Origin: Rhodocyclales bacterium
GTDB taxonomy: Bacteria > Pseudomonadota > Gammaproteobacteria > Burkholderiales > Rhodocyclaceae
Assembly (NCBI GenBank): GCA_016214145.1
Contig: JACRPA010000004.1
Span: 1-64,000 of the forward strand
Length of the DNA stretch: 64,000 bases
Direction of reading: 5' to 3'
A program made the position numbers and the translations under genes. A model generated the notes under the pieces. The model had not been told where the DNA came from and made no database searches. It worked only from the letters and a program-made list of their open reading frames with translations. Positions within the stretch are counted from its first letter, which is position 1. Every line of letters starts with the position of its first letter. This document shows positions 8,692-17,137 of the stretch, one piece after another.

Positions 8692-10290
8692 ATGAAGGTC
8701 GGCATCATCTCGGTATTCATGGACTACCACCGCCGCGGTGCGCATCACCGCGGCGTGCTGCAGCCGCAGATCGGCCCGCTCATCGCCGCCCTGCTGCCGG
8801 ACGATGCCGAAATCGACATCGTCAACGACACTTGGGGCGACCCCGACTGGGGACGCGACTACGACCTGCTGTTCCTCTCCTGCCTGCATTCGGATTTCGA
8901 CCGCGCCCGGCAGATCGCCCATTATTGGCGCCGGCGGGGCGCCAAGACGGTGCTGGGTGGCATCTTCGCGAGCACCTATCCCCACCTGTGCGCCCCCTAT
9001 TTCGACGCCGTGGCGGTCGGCGACCCCGAGACCACGGTACCGGCGATCTGCGCGGATTTCCGCCGCAACAGGCTGCAGCCCCTCTATGTTGCGCGAGCCT
9101 ACGATGCGAGAGCGACGCCGACGCCGCGCTTCGACCTCGCCGCGCGTCAGCAAATCCTCCCCATCGCCCTGGAGGCGACGCGCGGCTGCCCTTTCGTCTG
9201 CGACTTCTGCTCGCTCACCGGGCAGGGCACCCGCTACCATACCCGTCCTGCGCGGGACGTCGTGCGCGACATCCGCGCCGCCCTCGCCGTACTGCGCGGA
9301 CTGACTCCCTGGCACAAGCGCAACATCGTCGCCTTCTACGACAACAATCTCGGCGGCAGCTTCGCCCACCTGCGCGAACTGTGCGAGGCGCTGGAACCGC
9401 TGCGGATGTACTGGGGGGTGTGCGTCACCTTCAACGTCCTGCGCAACGAGCGCATGCTCTCGCACCTGGCGCGCGCCGGCTGCCGCGGCCTGTTCGTCGG
9501 CCTGGAAAGCTTCAACCCGGGCGCCATCGAGGACATGCGCAAGGGGCAGAACGTGCTGCCGGAAGTCCGCCAGGCGATCGCGCGCGCGCACCGCCATGGC
9601 ATCATCGTCATGGCCGGACTGATGCTCAGCCCGCTCATGGACGACCTCGCCTGCATCGGCCGCATTCCGGCCTGCCTGCAGGAATGCGGCCTGCACGTGC
9701 CGACCTACATCTCCTTCGAAACGCCCTTCCCCGGCACGCCGCATTTCACCCGTCTGGCCGGACAGGCGGAGCCGGCCTTCCTGCCCAATGCGCTGCTGCG
9801 CGACTTCAACGGCTACACCCTGGTGACGCGGCCGCGGCATGCCTCGCCGGAGGCGTTCGTCGCCGCCTACCGGCAGGTCTCCGGACAGGTCTTCTCGCGC
9901 GGCGCGCGCCTGCGCAAGCTCGCCCTCGACGCCGCCTCGCTGCTGCCGCGCGGCCACCTCCTGCCGCTGCTCTACGATGCCTTCGAACTGGCCTCGGAGA
10001 GCGCCGAACTGGCGGACAAGCGCAGCTTCATCGCCGGCACGGACATCGTTCCGCCGGAATGCGGCCAGGTGCCGCTCGCCGACGCCGATTTCGCCTCGGC
10101 CAGGGAACGCGCGGCCATCCTCGACCCCTGGCCGGTCACCGATGCCGCAGGACGGGTGCTGCCGCAGTGGCAACACGCCCGCCGCACCTACCTTGCCTAC
10201 GGGCAGGTCGCGCCCGTGATATCGCCGCAGGTGCAGCAGCCGCATTCGAACGATCGACCCGCACACACTATCGCAGGAGCCATGTCATGA
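8692..10290 (+). CDS. B12-binding-like radical SAM protein
   Basis: A 532-residue protein. The N-terminal about 130 residues resemble a cobalamin-binding-type alpha/beta domain (GIISVFMDYHRRG, LGGIFASTYPHL, VAVGDPE) but lack the DxHxxG cobalt ligand. The radical SAM core follows with a canonical C-x3-C-x2-C cluster (CPFVCDFC, Cys166, Cys170, Cys173), which binds the [4Fe-4S] cluster that cleaves SAM. The about 200-residue C-terminal part is unassigned. The ATG at 8692 is preferred over the one 30 bp upstream because AAGGGGGGCGG precedes it. Its last bases overlap the start of the kinase gene (ATGA at 10287), so the two are translationally coupled. Substrate unknown. Confidence 0.85.
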   Translation: MKVGIISVFMDYHRRGAHHRGVLQPQIGPLIAALLPDDAEIDIVNDTWGDPDWGRDYDLLFLSCLHSDFDRARQIAHYWRRRGAKTVLGGIFASTYPHLCAPYFDAVAVGDPETTVPAICADFRRNRLQPLYVARAYDARATPTPRFDLAARQQILPIALEATRGCPFVCDFCSLTGQGTRYHTRPARDVVRDIRAALAVLRGLTPWHKRNIVAFYDNNLGGSFAHLRELCEALEPLRMYWGVCVTFNVLRNERMLSHLARAGCRGLFVGLESFNPGAIEDMRKGQNVLPEVRQAIARAHRHGIIVMAGLMLSPLMDDLACIGRIPACLQECGLHVPTYISFETPFPGTPHFTRLAGQAEPAFLPNALLRDFNGYTLVTRPRHASPEAFVAAYRQVSGQVFSRGARLRKLALDAASLLPRGHLLPLLYDAFELASESAELADKRSFIAGTDIVPPECGQVPLADADFASARERAAILDPWPVTDAAGRVLPQWQHARRTYLAYGQVAPVISPQVQQPHSNDRPAHTIAGAMS

Positions 10291-12062
10291 CGTTCCCCGC
10301 CATGCCGCAGCCAATCAACCTCGACCGCCTGATCCGTCTTGAAAAACTGCGCATGATGTACCAGCAGATGCCGACCTCGGTCACCGGCACCATGGTCGGC
10401 GTCGTGCTTGTCGTCGCCGTGATGTGGCCGGTGCTGCCGCATGCGCTGCTCCTGGCCTGGGCGGCCTGCATGGGCGCCAACCAGGCCTGGCGGTTGATGC
10501 TCTTCCTGCGCTTCCGGCGCCGGAACGTCGACCTGGACAACCTCGACCGGTGGGCAAGCTACTGGCTGATCGGCGCGGCGATTTCCGGCGCGGTGTGGGC
10601 GGCGGCGGGGCTGCTGTTCTTCGTGTCCAACTCGCCCCTGCACCAGATGGTGCTGATCGTCTCGATCTTCGCCATCACCTCGGTGGCCGTGCCGCTGCTG
10701 GCCGCCCACCGGCCTTCGTTCTACATCTTCGTCATCCCGACCCTGTCGGCCCTGATCCTGCGCAACGCCTGGGAAGGCGAGGGCCTGCACTTGCTGCTGG
10801 CCTTCATCACCGCCGCCGTGCTGCTGGGCATCCTTGCCGTCGGCCGCAAGTACAACCAGCTGCTCACCGAATCGCTGCGCACGCGCTTCCAGAACGAGAC
10901 CATGGCGCAGCAGCTGGCCGTCCAGAATACCGAGCTGGAGGAGGCGCGCAATACGGCCGAACTGGCGAGCCGTGCCAAGACGCAGTTCTTCGCCGCCGCC
11001 AGCCATGACCTGCGCCAGCCCCTGCACGCGATGGGGCTCTTCGCCGCGGCGCTGGCCGACAAGGCGCACGATGACGAGGTGCGCAACATGGTCGGCAGCA
11101 TCAACGCCTCGGTCGACGCACTCGAGGCGCTGTTCAACGAGCTGCTCGACATCTCCAAGATCGACGCCGGGGCGATCCGCCCGAAGATCGAAACCTTCGC
11201 CCTGAACCCCCTGCTGCAACGCCTGCACATCGATTTCAAAGCCGAGGCGGAGGCGAAGAATCTCGAACTGCGCGTTCGCCGCAGCGAGGCGCTGGTGTGC
11301 AGCGACGCCCTGCTGATCGAGCGGGTGCTGCGCAACCTGATCAACAACGCCATCCGCTATACCCAGGCCGGCGGCATCCTGGTCGGGGTGAGGCGGCACG
11401 GCGCCCATTGGCGCATCGAGGTCCGGGACACCGGCATCGGCATCGTGCCGGAACAGATCGACAAGGTCTTCGAGGAGTTCTACCAGATCGGCAACCCTGA
11501 GCGCGACCGCCGCAAGGGGCTCGGCCTCGGTTTGTCCATCGTCCGCCGTCTTGCCGAACTGCTCGGCCATCCGCTCACCCTCCGCTCGATGCGCGAGCGC
11601 GGCACTGTCTTCGCCCTCGAGTTGCCGGCGGCCTGTGCGCAGGCGCCCGCCGTCCGCCCGGCACCGGCAACGATGCCCTCGATCAGCTTTGACGGCCGCC
11701 TGATGCTGGTTATCGACGACGAGGAGACGGTACGGGAAGGCATGCGCACCCTGCTCGACGGCTGGGGGGCGGAGGTGGTCGTCTGCGCCGGCATGGCGGA
11801 TACGCTCGTCGAGATTGCCCGGCTCGAGAGGGCGCCGGACATCGTCATCGCCGATCATCAGTTGCAGGAAGGCAGGGTGGGCGCCGACGCCATCCTCGCC
11901 GTTCGGGCGCATTTCGGCAAACAGGTGCCGGCCATCATCATCACCGGCAGCACGTCGCCGCTGCTTACCGGAGCAGCCCAGGCCCTGGACTGCCAACTGC
12001 TGCTCAAGCCGGTCATGCCGGCCAAGCTGCGCAGCCTGCTCAACGCCACGCTACAGGCGTAA
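10287..12062 (+). CDS. Hybrid sensor histidine kinase/response regulator, membrane bound
   Basis: A 591-residue protein. About residues 30-185 are hydrophobic and form several membrane segments. They are followed by a coiled-coil stretch, a HisKA dimerisation domain with His240 in AASHDLRQPLH, an HATPase domain (NLINNAIRYTQAGG, DTGIGIVPEQ, GLGLGLSIV) and a C-terminal receiver domain with Asp523 in DIVIADHQL. It overlaps the radical SAM gene by 4 bp. This kinase type commonly phosphorylates NarL-type regulators, and one lies divergently at 7899-8549. No extracellular sensor domain is evident, so the signal may be sensed in the membrane. Confidence 0.92.
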   Translation: MTFPAMPQPINLDRLIRLEKLRMMYQQMPTSVTGTMVGVVLVVAVMWPVLPHALLLAWAACMGANQAWRLMLFLRFRRRNVDLDNLDRWASYWLIGAAISGAVWAAAGLLFFVSNSPLHQMVLIVSIFAITSVAVPLLAAHRPSFYIFVIPTLSALILRNAWEGEGLHLLLAFITAAVLLGILAVGRKYNQLLTESLRTRFQNETMAQQLAVQNTELEEARNTAELASRAKTQFFAAASHDLRQPLHAMGLFAAALADKAHDDEVRNMVGSINASVDALEALFNELLDISKIDAGAIRPKIETFALNPLLQRLHIDFKAEAEAKNLELRVRRSEALVCSDALLIERVLRNLINNAIRYTQAGGILVGVRRHGAHWRIEVRDTGIGIVPEQIDKVFEEFYQIGNPERDRRKGLGLGLSIVRRLAELLGHPLTLRSMRERGTVFALELPAACAQAPAVRPAPATMPSISFDGRLMLVIDDEETVREGMRTLLDGWGAEVVVCAGMADTLVEIARLERAPDIVIADHQLQEGRVGADAILAVRAHFGKQVPAIIITGSTSPLLTGAAQALDCQLLLKPVMPAKLRSLLNATLQA

Positions 12063-12092
12063 CATCCGCATACGACTCAGCAGGAGGACGCC

Positions 12093-12464
12093 ATGTCCGC
12101 AGAAAACCAGAACACCGACCCGCTCGAATTCCTCAAGGGCATGTGGGGCAGCATGGGCTTCGCCGTGCCCGGCATGGTGACGCCGACGCTGGATGTGAAT
12201 GAAATCGACAAGCGCATCACCGACCTGAAGACCGTCGAGGGCTGGCTGCGCATGAACCTCAACATGCTGCAGATGAGCATCCAGGGGCTGGAGATGCAGC
12301 GCGCCACGCTCGCCGCCATGCAGGCCATCAGCCAGTCGGCCAGTTCGCCCGAGGCCAACGCCAATCCCTTCGCCAATCCGGCCTTGTGGCCCTGGAACAT
12401 GATGCAGCCGGGCGCCGCGCCGGCGGCGGCCGAAGCGCCGGAAACCAAGGCGGAAAAAAAGTAG
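12093..12464 (+). CDS. phaM: PhaM-family polyhydroxyalkanoate granule-associated protein
   Basis: A 123-residue protein resembling PhaM, which in Ralstonia activates PHB synthase and tethers granules to the nucleoid. The N terminus has the family-like DPLEFLKGMWGSMGF, followed by the LDVNEIDKRITDLKTVEGWL helix and MLQMSIQGLEMQRATL amphipathic helices. The C terminus is Ala/Pro/Lys-rich (ETKAEKK), as expected for the DNA-contacting tail. A GGAGG site is placed well before the ATG. It lies 30 bp after the hybrid kinase and may be read through from it. It suggests that this organism stores PHA. Confidence 0.82.
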   Translation: MSAENQNTDPLEFLKGMWGSMGFAVPGMVTPTLDVNEIDKRITDLKTVEGWLRMNLNMLQMSIQGLEMQRATLAAMQAISQSASSPEANANPFANPALWPWNMMQPGAAPAAAEAPETKAEKK

Positions 12465-12466
12465 GT

Positions 12467-13462
12467 TCAGGCGGCGCCCAGGGCAACGAGCCAGAGCGGC
12501 ATCGTCAGCATGGCGCCCAGGGTCGAGGCCGAAATCAGCCAGGCCACGCCCGCCCCGTCCCCGCCCATGCGCATCGCCAGGATGTAGGCCGAACTGGCCG
12601 TCGGCAGGGCGCCGAACATCACCACCACGTCGAAATACACGCCCTGCAGGCCGAGCGCGCGCGCCGCGCCCCAGGCAATGGCCGGCACGGCCAGCAGCTT
12701 CACGCCCACGAAGTATCCTGCCGCGCACCGCCCCGCCGCCGGGCCGCCCCAAGGCGGGGCAGTCAACCAACTGCGAGCGAAGCGAGCCTCCGTCACCCCC
12801 GCCCTCGGGGCGGGGGTGGGGGGGTGGGCACTCGTCCCGCCGCGCAGCTTGAGCGCCGCTCCTACCGCCAGGAGGCCGAGCGCGATCGATGCCTCGGACA
12901 GGCGCCCCAGGAACTGCCCCGCCACCTCCGGCAACGCCAATCCACTCAAGTTGAACAGCAGGCCGGCCAGCGTGCCAAGAATCAGCGGATTGCGCGCGAT
13001 CTCGCGCAGAACGCCTGACTGGCCGTGGCGCGCCAGCATCCACACCGAGGCGAGGTTGGCCAGCGGCACCATCGCGCCGATGAGGATGCCCAGCGCCGCG
13101 ATGCCGGCCTCGCCGTGCAGCTTGGCCGCGACGGCCAGGCCGATATACGAATTGAAGCGGAAGGCGCACTGGAACTGCGAAGCGAAGGCCATTGGACGCG
13201 GGCCGAACAGGGGGCGCGCCAGCAGGCCCAGCAGCATGCCGCCGCACATTGCCGCCATGCCGCTGGCGACGAACGGCGCGGCGGCGGCGAAGTCGATGCG
13301 GGTGCGCGCAATGGCATGGAACAGCAGGGCCGGGAACAGCACGAAGTAGATCAGCTTCTCCAGGCCGCTCCAGAAATGGTCGCCCAGGTGCATCTGCCGG
13401 CGCAGGCCGAAGCCGAGCAGGATGAGGGCGAAATCGGGGAGCAGGAGCAGGATGGAGGACAC
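12467..13462 (-). CDS. AEC-family (auxin efflux carrier-like) transporter with an in-frame repeat insertion
   Basis: A 331-residue inner-membrane carrier of the AEC/malate permease family with about ten hydrophobic helices. The N-terminal half starts LLLLPDFALILLGFGLRR; the C-terminal half includes YFVGVKLLAVPAIAWG and FGALPTASSAYILAMRMGG, the latter a conserved family stretch. It starts with GTG at 13462. Between the helix ending ALKLRG and the one beginning AAGYFVGVK, about 35 Pro/Gly/Ala/Arg-rich residues are present that fit no AEC relative. They are encoded by a G/C-rich palindromic repeat (12733-12840). The frame stays open. The protein may be functional with an enlarged loop; the substrate is unknown. 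Confidence 0.85.
   Translation of the reverse strand: MSSILLLLPDFALILLGFGLRRQMHLGDHFWSGLEKLIYFVLFPALLFHAIARTRIDFAAAAPFVASGMAAMCGGMLLGLLARPLFGPRPMAFASQFQCAFRFNSYIGLAVAAKLHGEAGIAALGILIGAMVPLANLASVWMLARHGQSGVLREIARNPLILGTLAGLLFNLSGLALPEVAGQFLGRLSEASIALGLLAVGAALKLRGGTSAHPPTPAPRAGVTEARFARSWLTAPPWGGPAAGRCAAGYFVGVKLLAVPAIAWGAARALGLQGVYFDVVVMFGALPTASSAYILAMRMGGDGAGVAWLISASTLGAMLTMPLWLVALGAA
12733..12840. repeat. G/C-rich palindromic repeat inserted in frame in the AEC transporter gene
   Basis: Within the coding region, 12794-12818 is a perfect 11-bp inverted repeat (CACCCCCGCCC, TCG loop, GGGCGGGGGTG). It is flanked on one side by a GCGAGCGAAGCGAGC motif and on the other by a run of G. The composition and the encoded residues differ sharply from the surrounding membrane helices. 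The borders are estimates, drawn where the AEC-like protein sequence stops and resumes. Confidence 0.65.
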
Positions 13463-13507
13463 TTCGAAAGCCGGGGATGCAAAGGCCGCTATTTTAGCGT
13501 TCAGGCC

Positions 13508-16261
13508 CTAGTCTCCGACGAATACGAATGGCGCCCAGAAGAAGGGGTGCGCCCGCGAGACCGGCCGTCCTGCCGTCTGCGTCGAAGTGGCGCGCACCGC
13601 GCGCTGCGCCTCGGCCAGCGCAACCACCGCGTCCGAGCCGGCGCGCAGGCGGCGGAACAGCTCGACCATCAGGTCGCGCGTGGCGGCGCTTTCCACGGCC
13701 CAGTGGCTGACCACCAGGCCGCGCGCGCCGGCGTACATGAAAGCGCGGCTGAGACCGGCAAAGCCCTCGCCGCCGCCGGCGCCGCCCGCCGTGTTGCAGG
13801 CCGAGAGCACGATCAGTTCGGCTTCGAGGCGCACCTGTTCCATGACTTCCCGCATGGTCAGCCAGCCGTCCTCGCCGCGCAGATCGCCCGCCATCGACAG
13901 CGCCAGGGCCGGCTGCTGAGCGGCCGACTCGGCCTCCTCGATGAACTCGCCGCCCAGCACGCCGTGGGTGGCGAACAGCACGTAGCGCGCGTCCGCCATG
14001 GCAGGCTGCTTGGCGGCGTGCTCCTGCGCCGCCTCGCCGATCAGCAGGCGCGTCTGCGCACTATCGAGAATGCCGGCAATGCGGCGCGCCTCTTCCGCCG
14101 TTTCCGGCAATGGCGCCAGGCCGCCGCGCAGGGGTGCCGGCGAACCTGTCTTGCCATGGAAGCGCGGATCGGCGAAGGCCACCAGTTGCTCGGCGTAGCG
14201 CTTGCGCGAGGCCGCCGACTCGCGCAGCGCCGCCAGGGTCGCCGCCGACGGCAGGTAGCCGATCCGGTAGCGGTCGCCCAGGTAGGGCAATGACGCATAT
14301 TCGCCAAACGGCGATCCCGTCTCCCGGCTGGCGAGGAAGCGGCGCCGGTCCTCCTCCTCGTAGCGCTCGACCAGCATGCCCAGCGGCAGGGTATAGAGCG
14401 GTCCGTCGCCGATCACGATCAGGCGGGAAATTCCGCCGAGATGAGCGGAAGCCGGCTGGAACATCTCGCGGTAAAAATCATGCAGCTTTGCCGGATCGAG
14501 GCCCAGGAGGCCGGCCGGATCGCCCTGGGCAGCGACGGTTTCGAAGGGGGCCCGCAAGTCGCGGATGCGGGACGAAACGTCGGCGCGCCCCGGCGACAGG
14601 GGCACGGCGGCGAACTGCTCGCGCGTCATCACGAATACGACTGAACGCTGACGCAGCAGGGCGAAGCTCAGCACGGCTTCGCCCGGCCGGAGCTGCGACT
14701 GAATCCGCGCCGCGTCGAGCCGGCGCGGCGCCACCAGCTCCATGTATTGGGGAAATTCGCGCCACAGCGCCTCTTCCGTTTTTGCGAGCGCTGCCTCCGA
14801 TTCCGTCAGTCGTCCATCCGTTCCGGGCGGAACCGGCGCGACAGGCTGCGTCTCGCCATCGCTTTCCTCGATCGCCTCGGCCTCGATCGTTTCGCCGCCT
14901 TGCATCGCGGCGGCCTGGCGGTCGAGCAGCCGGTCGCGCTGCGACTTGAGGAGACGGAAACGCTCGCTGCGCGAATATTCGCTCACCTGGGCCTGCCGCA
15001 GCATTTCGCTGAAGATGCGGCTCTGCGTGAGAGCGGTGACGGAAAACGCCTCGCGGTCGCGCCCGGCCGCCGGCTCCTGCTGGTGCAGGCGCAGCAGCAG
15101 GTCGATCAGTTCGCGGTACATCTGGAGAAACTGCCCGATCACGCCGTGCCGCAGCTCCTCCGGCAGGCCGCGCGTCTGCGCGAACAGTTTCTCCGCCGCC
15201 GCGACGCCGCCGCGATAGATGTCCGCCGCCTCACGCAGCCGGCCCTGCTGCGCCAGGAAATGCCCGTAGCGCCGGGACAGGTGCGCCTGCGATGCCGGGA
15301 TGCCGCCCAGGCGGGCATTCTCGAGGGCGCGGCGATGCCAGGATTCGGCTTCCTCCACCCTGCCCTGCGCCTCCAGCGCCAGCGCCAGAACCGACATGGC
15401 GCTCATGGCCGCTTCGGTCCGCTCGGCCTGCCGCTTGATGAACGCATCGGTGGCCGCCCGCAACACGTCAACCGCTTCGGGCCGGTTCTGCTGCAGGAGG
15501 AGATGACCGATCTGGAAACGCGTGCGGGCCGTCAGCCGATGCTCGGCGCCGTGCAGCGCCTCCTGCAGGCGCAACGCCTCGCGCAGGTTGCGCTCCGCCT
15601 CCTCAAGACGCTTCTGCTTCATCTGCAGCCGGCCGAGGAAGAACAGGGTGCCGGCGCGCGCATTGAGCATGGCCCGCTCGCTGCGCCCCTCGCTCAGGGC
15701 CAGCGCCCTGCCGAGCAGGGGTTCCGCCTCCCGGTACTGGCCCATTTCGCCGTAGAGATGGGCCGCCTGGTTCAGCGTGGCTATGCGCAGCCCGGCGGCG
15801 CCTTCGGGAAGCGCCTCGACCCACGCCAGCGCCTGCCGCAGCGATGCATGGGCTTCGCCGAAGCGTCCCAGTTTCTGCAGGATGTTGGCGTGCTGCACCT
15901 GTCCGCCCAGGCAGAGCTTCGCGTCGTCGCCCCGCACGCGCTGGCACAGGGCGACGCCTTCCGCCATGACGGCGTCGGCCTCGTCGTTGCGGCCTTGCAG
16001 CCAGAAGCTCTTGCCGAGCAGAAAAAGCAGCCGCGTGGCAGCGCCGCTCTCGCCGCGCCGTTCGCGCACGCGTTCGAGCATTTGCCTCGCCTGCCGCTCG
16101 GCGTGCGCATACTCGCCGGCAGAGATTTGCCTCTGAATCTCCTTGGCGGCGCGCTGGAAGCGGCTCGTCTCGTCGCCGCCGCGCCGGCCCGACTGGGCAT
16201 GGGCCGCAGTCGCAAGCACGACTGCGCACAATACGGATGAGAATCGGCGCCACATCGCCAT
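13508..16261 (-). CDS. TPR-CHAT protein: exported tetratricopeptide protein with caspase-like CHAT domain
   Basis: A 917-residue protein. A signal peptide (VLCAVVLATAAHAQ) is followed by about 400 residues of TPR-type helical repeats, a linker, and a C-terminal CHAT domain from about residue 600. The CHAT catalytic dyad is visible: His766 in LFATHGVLGG and Cys822 in VLSACNTAGG, followed by the conserved EGFAGLSRAFMYAGARGLVVSHW. CHAT domains are clan CD cysteine peptidases related to caspases and separase. It begins 5 bp after the FecR gene stop in a three-gene operon with an adenylate cyclase. Domain identity is clear; the substrate and the periplasmic location (from the signal peptide) are inferences. 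Confidence 0.93.
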   Translation of the reverse strand: MAMWRRFSSVLCAVVLATAAHAQSGRRGGDETSRFQRAAKEIQRQISAGEYAHAERQARQMLERVRERRGESGAATRLLFLLGKSFWLQGRNDEADAVMAEGVALCQRVRGDDAKLCLGGQVQHANILQKLGRFGEAHASLRQALAWVEALPEGAAGLRIATLNQAAHLYGEMGQYREAEPLLGRALALSEGRSERAMLNARAGTLFFLGRLQMKQKRLEEAERNLREALRLQEALHGAEHRLTARTRFQIGHLLLQQNRPEAVDVLRAATDAFIKRQAERTEAAMSAMSVLALALEAQGRVEEAESWHRRALENARLGGIPASQAHLSRRYGHFLAQQGRLREAADIYRGGVAAAEKLFAQTRGLPEELRHGVIGQFLQMYRELIDLLLRLHQQEPAAGRDREAFSVTALTQSRIFSEMLRQAQVSEYSRSERFRLLKSQRDRLLDRQAAAMQGGETIEAEAIEESDGETQPVAPVPPGTDGRLTESEAALAKTEEALWREFPQYMELVAPRRLDAARIQSQLRPGEAVLSFALLRQRSVVFVMTREQFAAVPLSPGRADVSSRIRDLRAPFETVAAQGDPAGLLGLDPAKLHDFYREMFQPASAHLGGISRLIVIGDGPLYTLPLGMLVERYEEEDRRRFLASRETGSPFGEYASLPYLGDRYRIGYLPSAATLAALRESAASRKRYAEQLVAFADPRFHGKTGSPAPLRGGLAPLPETAEEARRIAGILDSAQTRLLIGEAAQEHAAKQPAMADARYVLFATHGVLGGEFIEEAESAAQQPALALSMAGDLRGEDGWLTMREVMEQVRLEAELIVLSACNTAGGAGGGEGFAGLSRAFMYAGARGLVVSHWAVESAATRDLMVELFRRLRAGSDAVVALAEAQRAVRATSTQTAGRPVSRAHPFFWAPFVFVGD

Positions 16262-16266
16262 CGGCG

Positions 16267-17115
16267 CTACTCGACTGCGCGCTCCTTGAGCAGGGGCTCA
16301 TTGGGTCGCTCGGCATGCAGCTTGCGCCACTCCGCGCGGGCGAGATGGAACGCTTCGTAGCGCTCCAGCATCAGCGCATAGGCAACGCGGTCCGAGAACT
16401 TCGCGCCTGCCGCCGGCTGCAGCCGGCCGAGCTTCGCCCAGGCGTCCGCATCGAGCACGGCGAAGTCGGCGGTGCGGCTCAATCGGCGTCCGTTGGCCAG
16501 GCGCGCTTCGACGCTCCAGGAATAGGCCTCGCCCCGCTTCAGTTGAATGCCCGCGGGAAGCTGGCCCGCCTCACCCTTCTGCTCGAACTCGGCAATCGGC
16601 AGGCCTGCGCTGTCGATGACCTGCACGCGGTAGGTTTCGGCGCCGGTCACCGGCGCCCAGCGAAACGGCGGGCGCTCCTCGAGCACCCGCGCCGAGACCG
16701 GCTCGAACAGCTTCACCGTGGCGCCCGCCCCCAGGCTGCGCATGACGATGGTCGCCTGCTGCACCGAGGCCGGCCTGACCCGCACCGGCGGAATGGCGTC
16801 CACCGGCAGCTTGTGCTTTTCGGGTTTCGCCCCCTGCAGGGCCGTGGGCGCCTTCTCGCCGATCAGGTAGCGGCCGGCGCCCTTCAGCCGGAACTCTTCG
16901 CCGCTGGCCAGGTAGAGCACGGTCGCGGCCGCGCCCTGGGCCAGGCGCAGTTTCGCGCCGCCCTCCAGTTCAGCCAGCACGCCAAGGACGGTGCCGTCCT
17001 GTTCCGCCTCAATCCTGCCGCTTGCGTCCGTGATCATGGCCACGCCGGCCGCGAAAACCGCAGGCGCCAGCAGGCCGCACAGCCCCGCAATGAAAAGTCG
17101 CACGATAGCGAGCAT
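16267..17115 (-). CDS. FecR-domain periplasmic protein
   Basis: A 282-residue protein with an N-terminal signal sequence (LFIAGLCGLLAPAVFA). A FecR-type beta domain follows (ITDASGRIEAEQDG, LRLAQGAAATVLYLASGEEF), then a fibronectin-like region (PPFRWAPVTGAETYRVQV). FecR domains usually transmit an envelope signal, but here there is no sigma factor or TonB receptor. The ATG at 17115 is preferred to the upstream TTG at 17121 because AGGGGAGGGG stands 6 nt before it. The gene lies between the CHASE2-cyclase and TPR-CHAT genes with very short gaps (22 and 5 bp), so it is likely part of one pathway with them. Confidence 0.88.
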   Translation of the reverse strand: MLAIVRLFIAGLCGLLAPAVFAAGVAMITDASGRIEAEQDGTVLGVLAELEGGAKLRLAQGAAATVLYLASGEEFRLKGAGRYLIGEKAPTALQGAKPEKHKLPVDAIPPVRVRPASVQQATIVMRSLGAGATVKLFEPVSARVLEERPPFRWAPVTGAETYRVQVIDSAGLPIAEFEQKGEAGQLPAGIQLKRGEAYSWSVEARLANGRRLSRTADFAVLDADAWAKLGRLQPAAGAKFSDRVAYALMLERYEAFHLARAEWRKLHAERPNEPLLKERAVE

Positions 17116-17137
17116 GGTCAACCCCTCCCCTTGAAAG

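Noticed and set aside
13508-16261. TPR-CHAT protein considered as a Craspase-type CRISPR partner.
   Set aside because: No gRAMP/Cas7-11 gene or CRISPR array is near, and the protein has a signal peptide, unlike the cytoplasmic Craspase protease.
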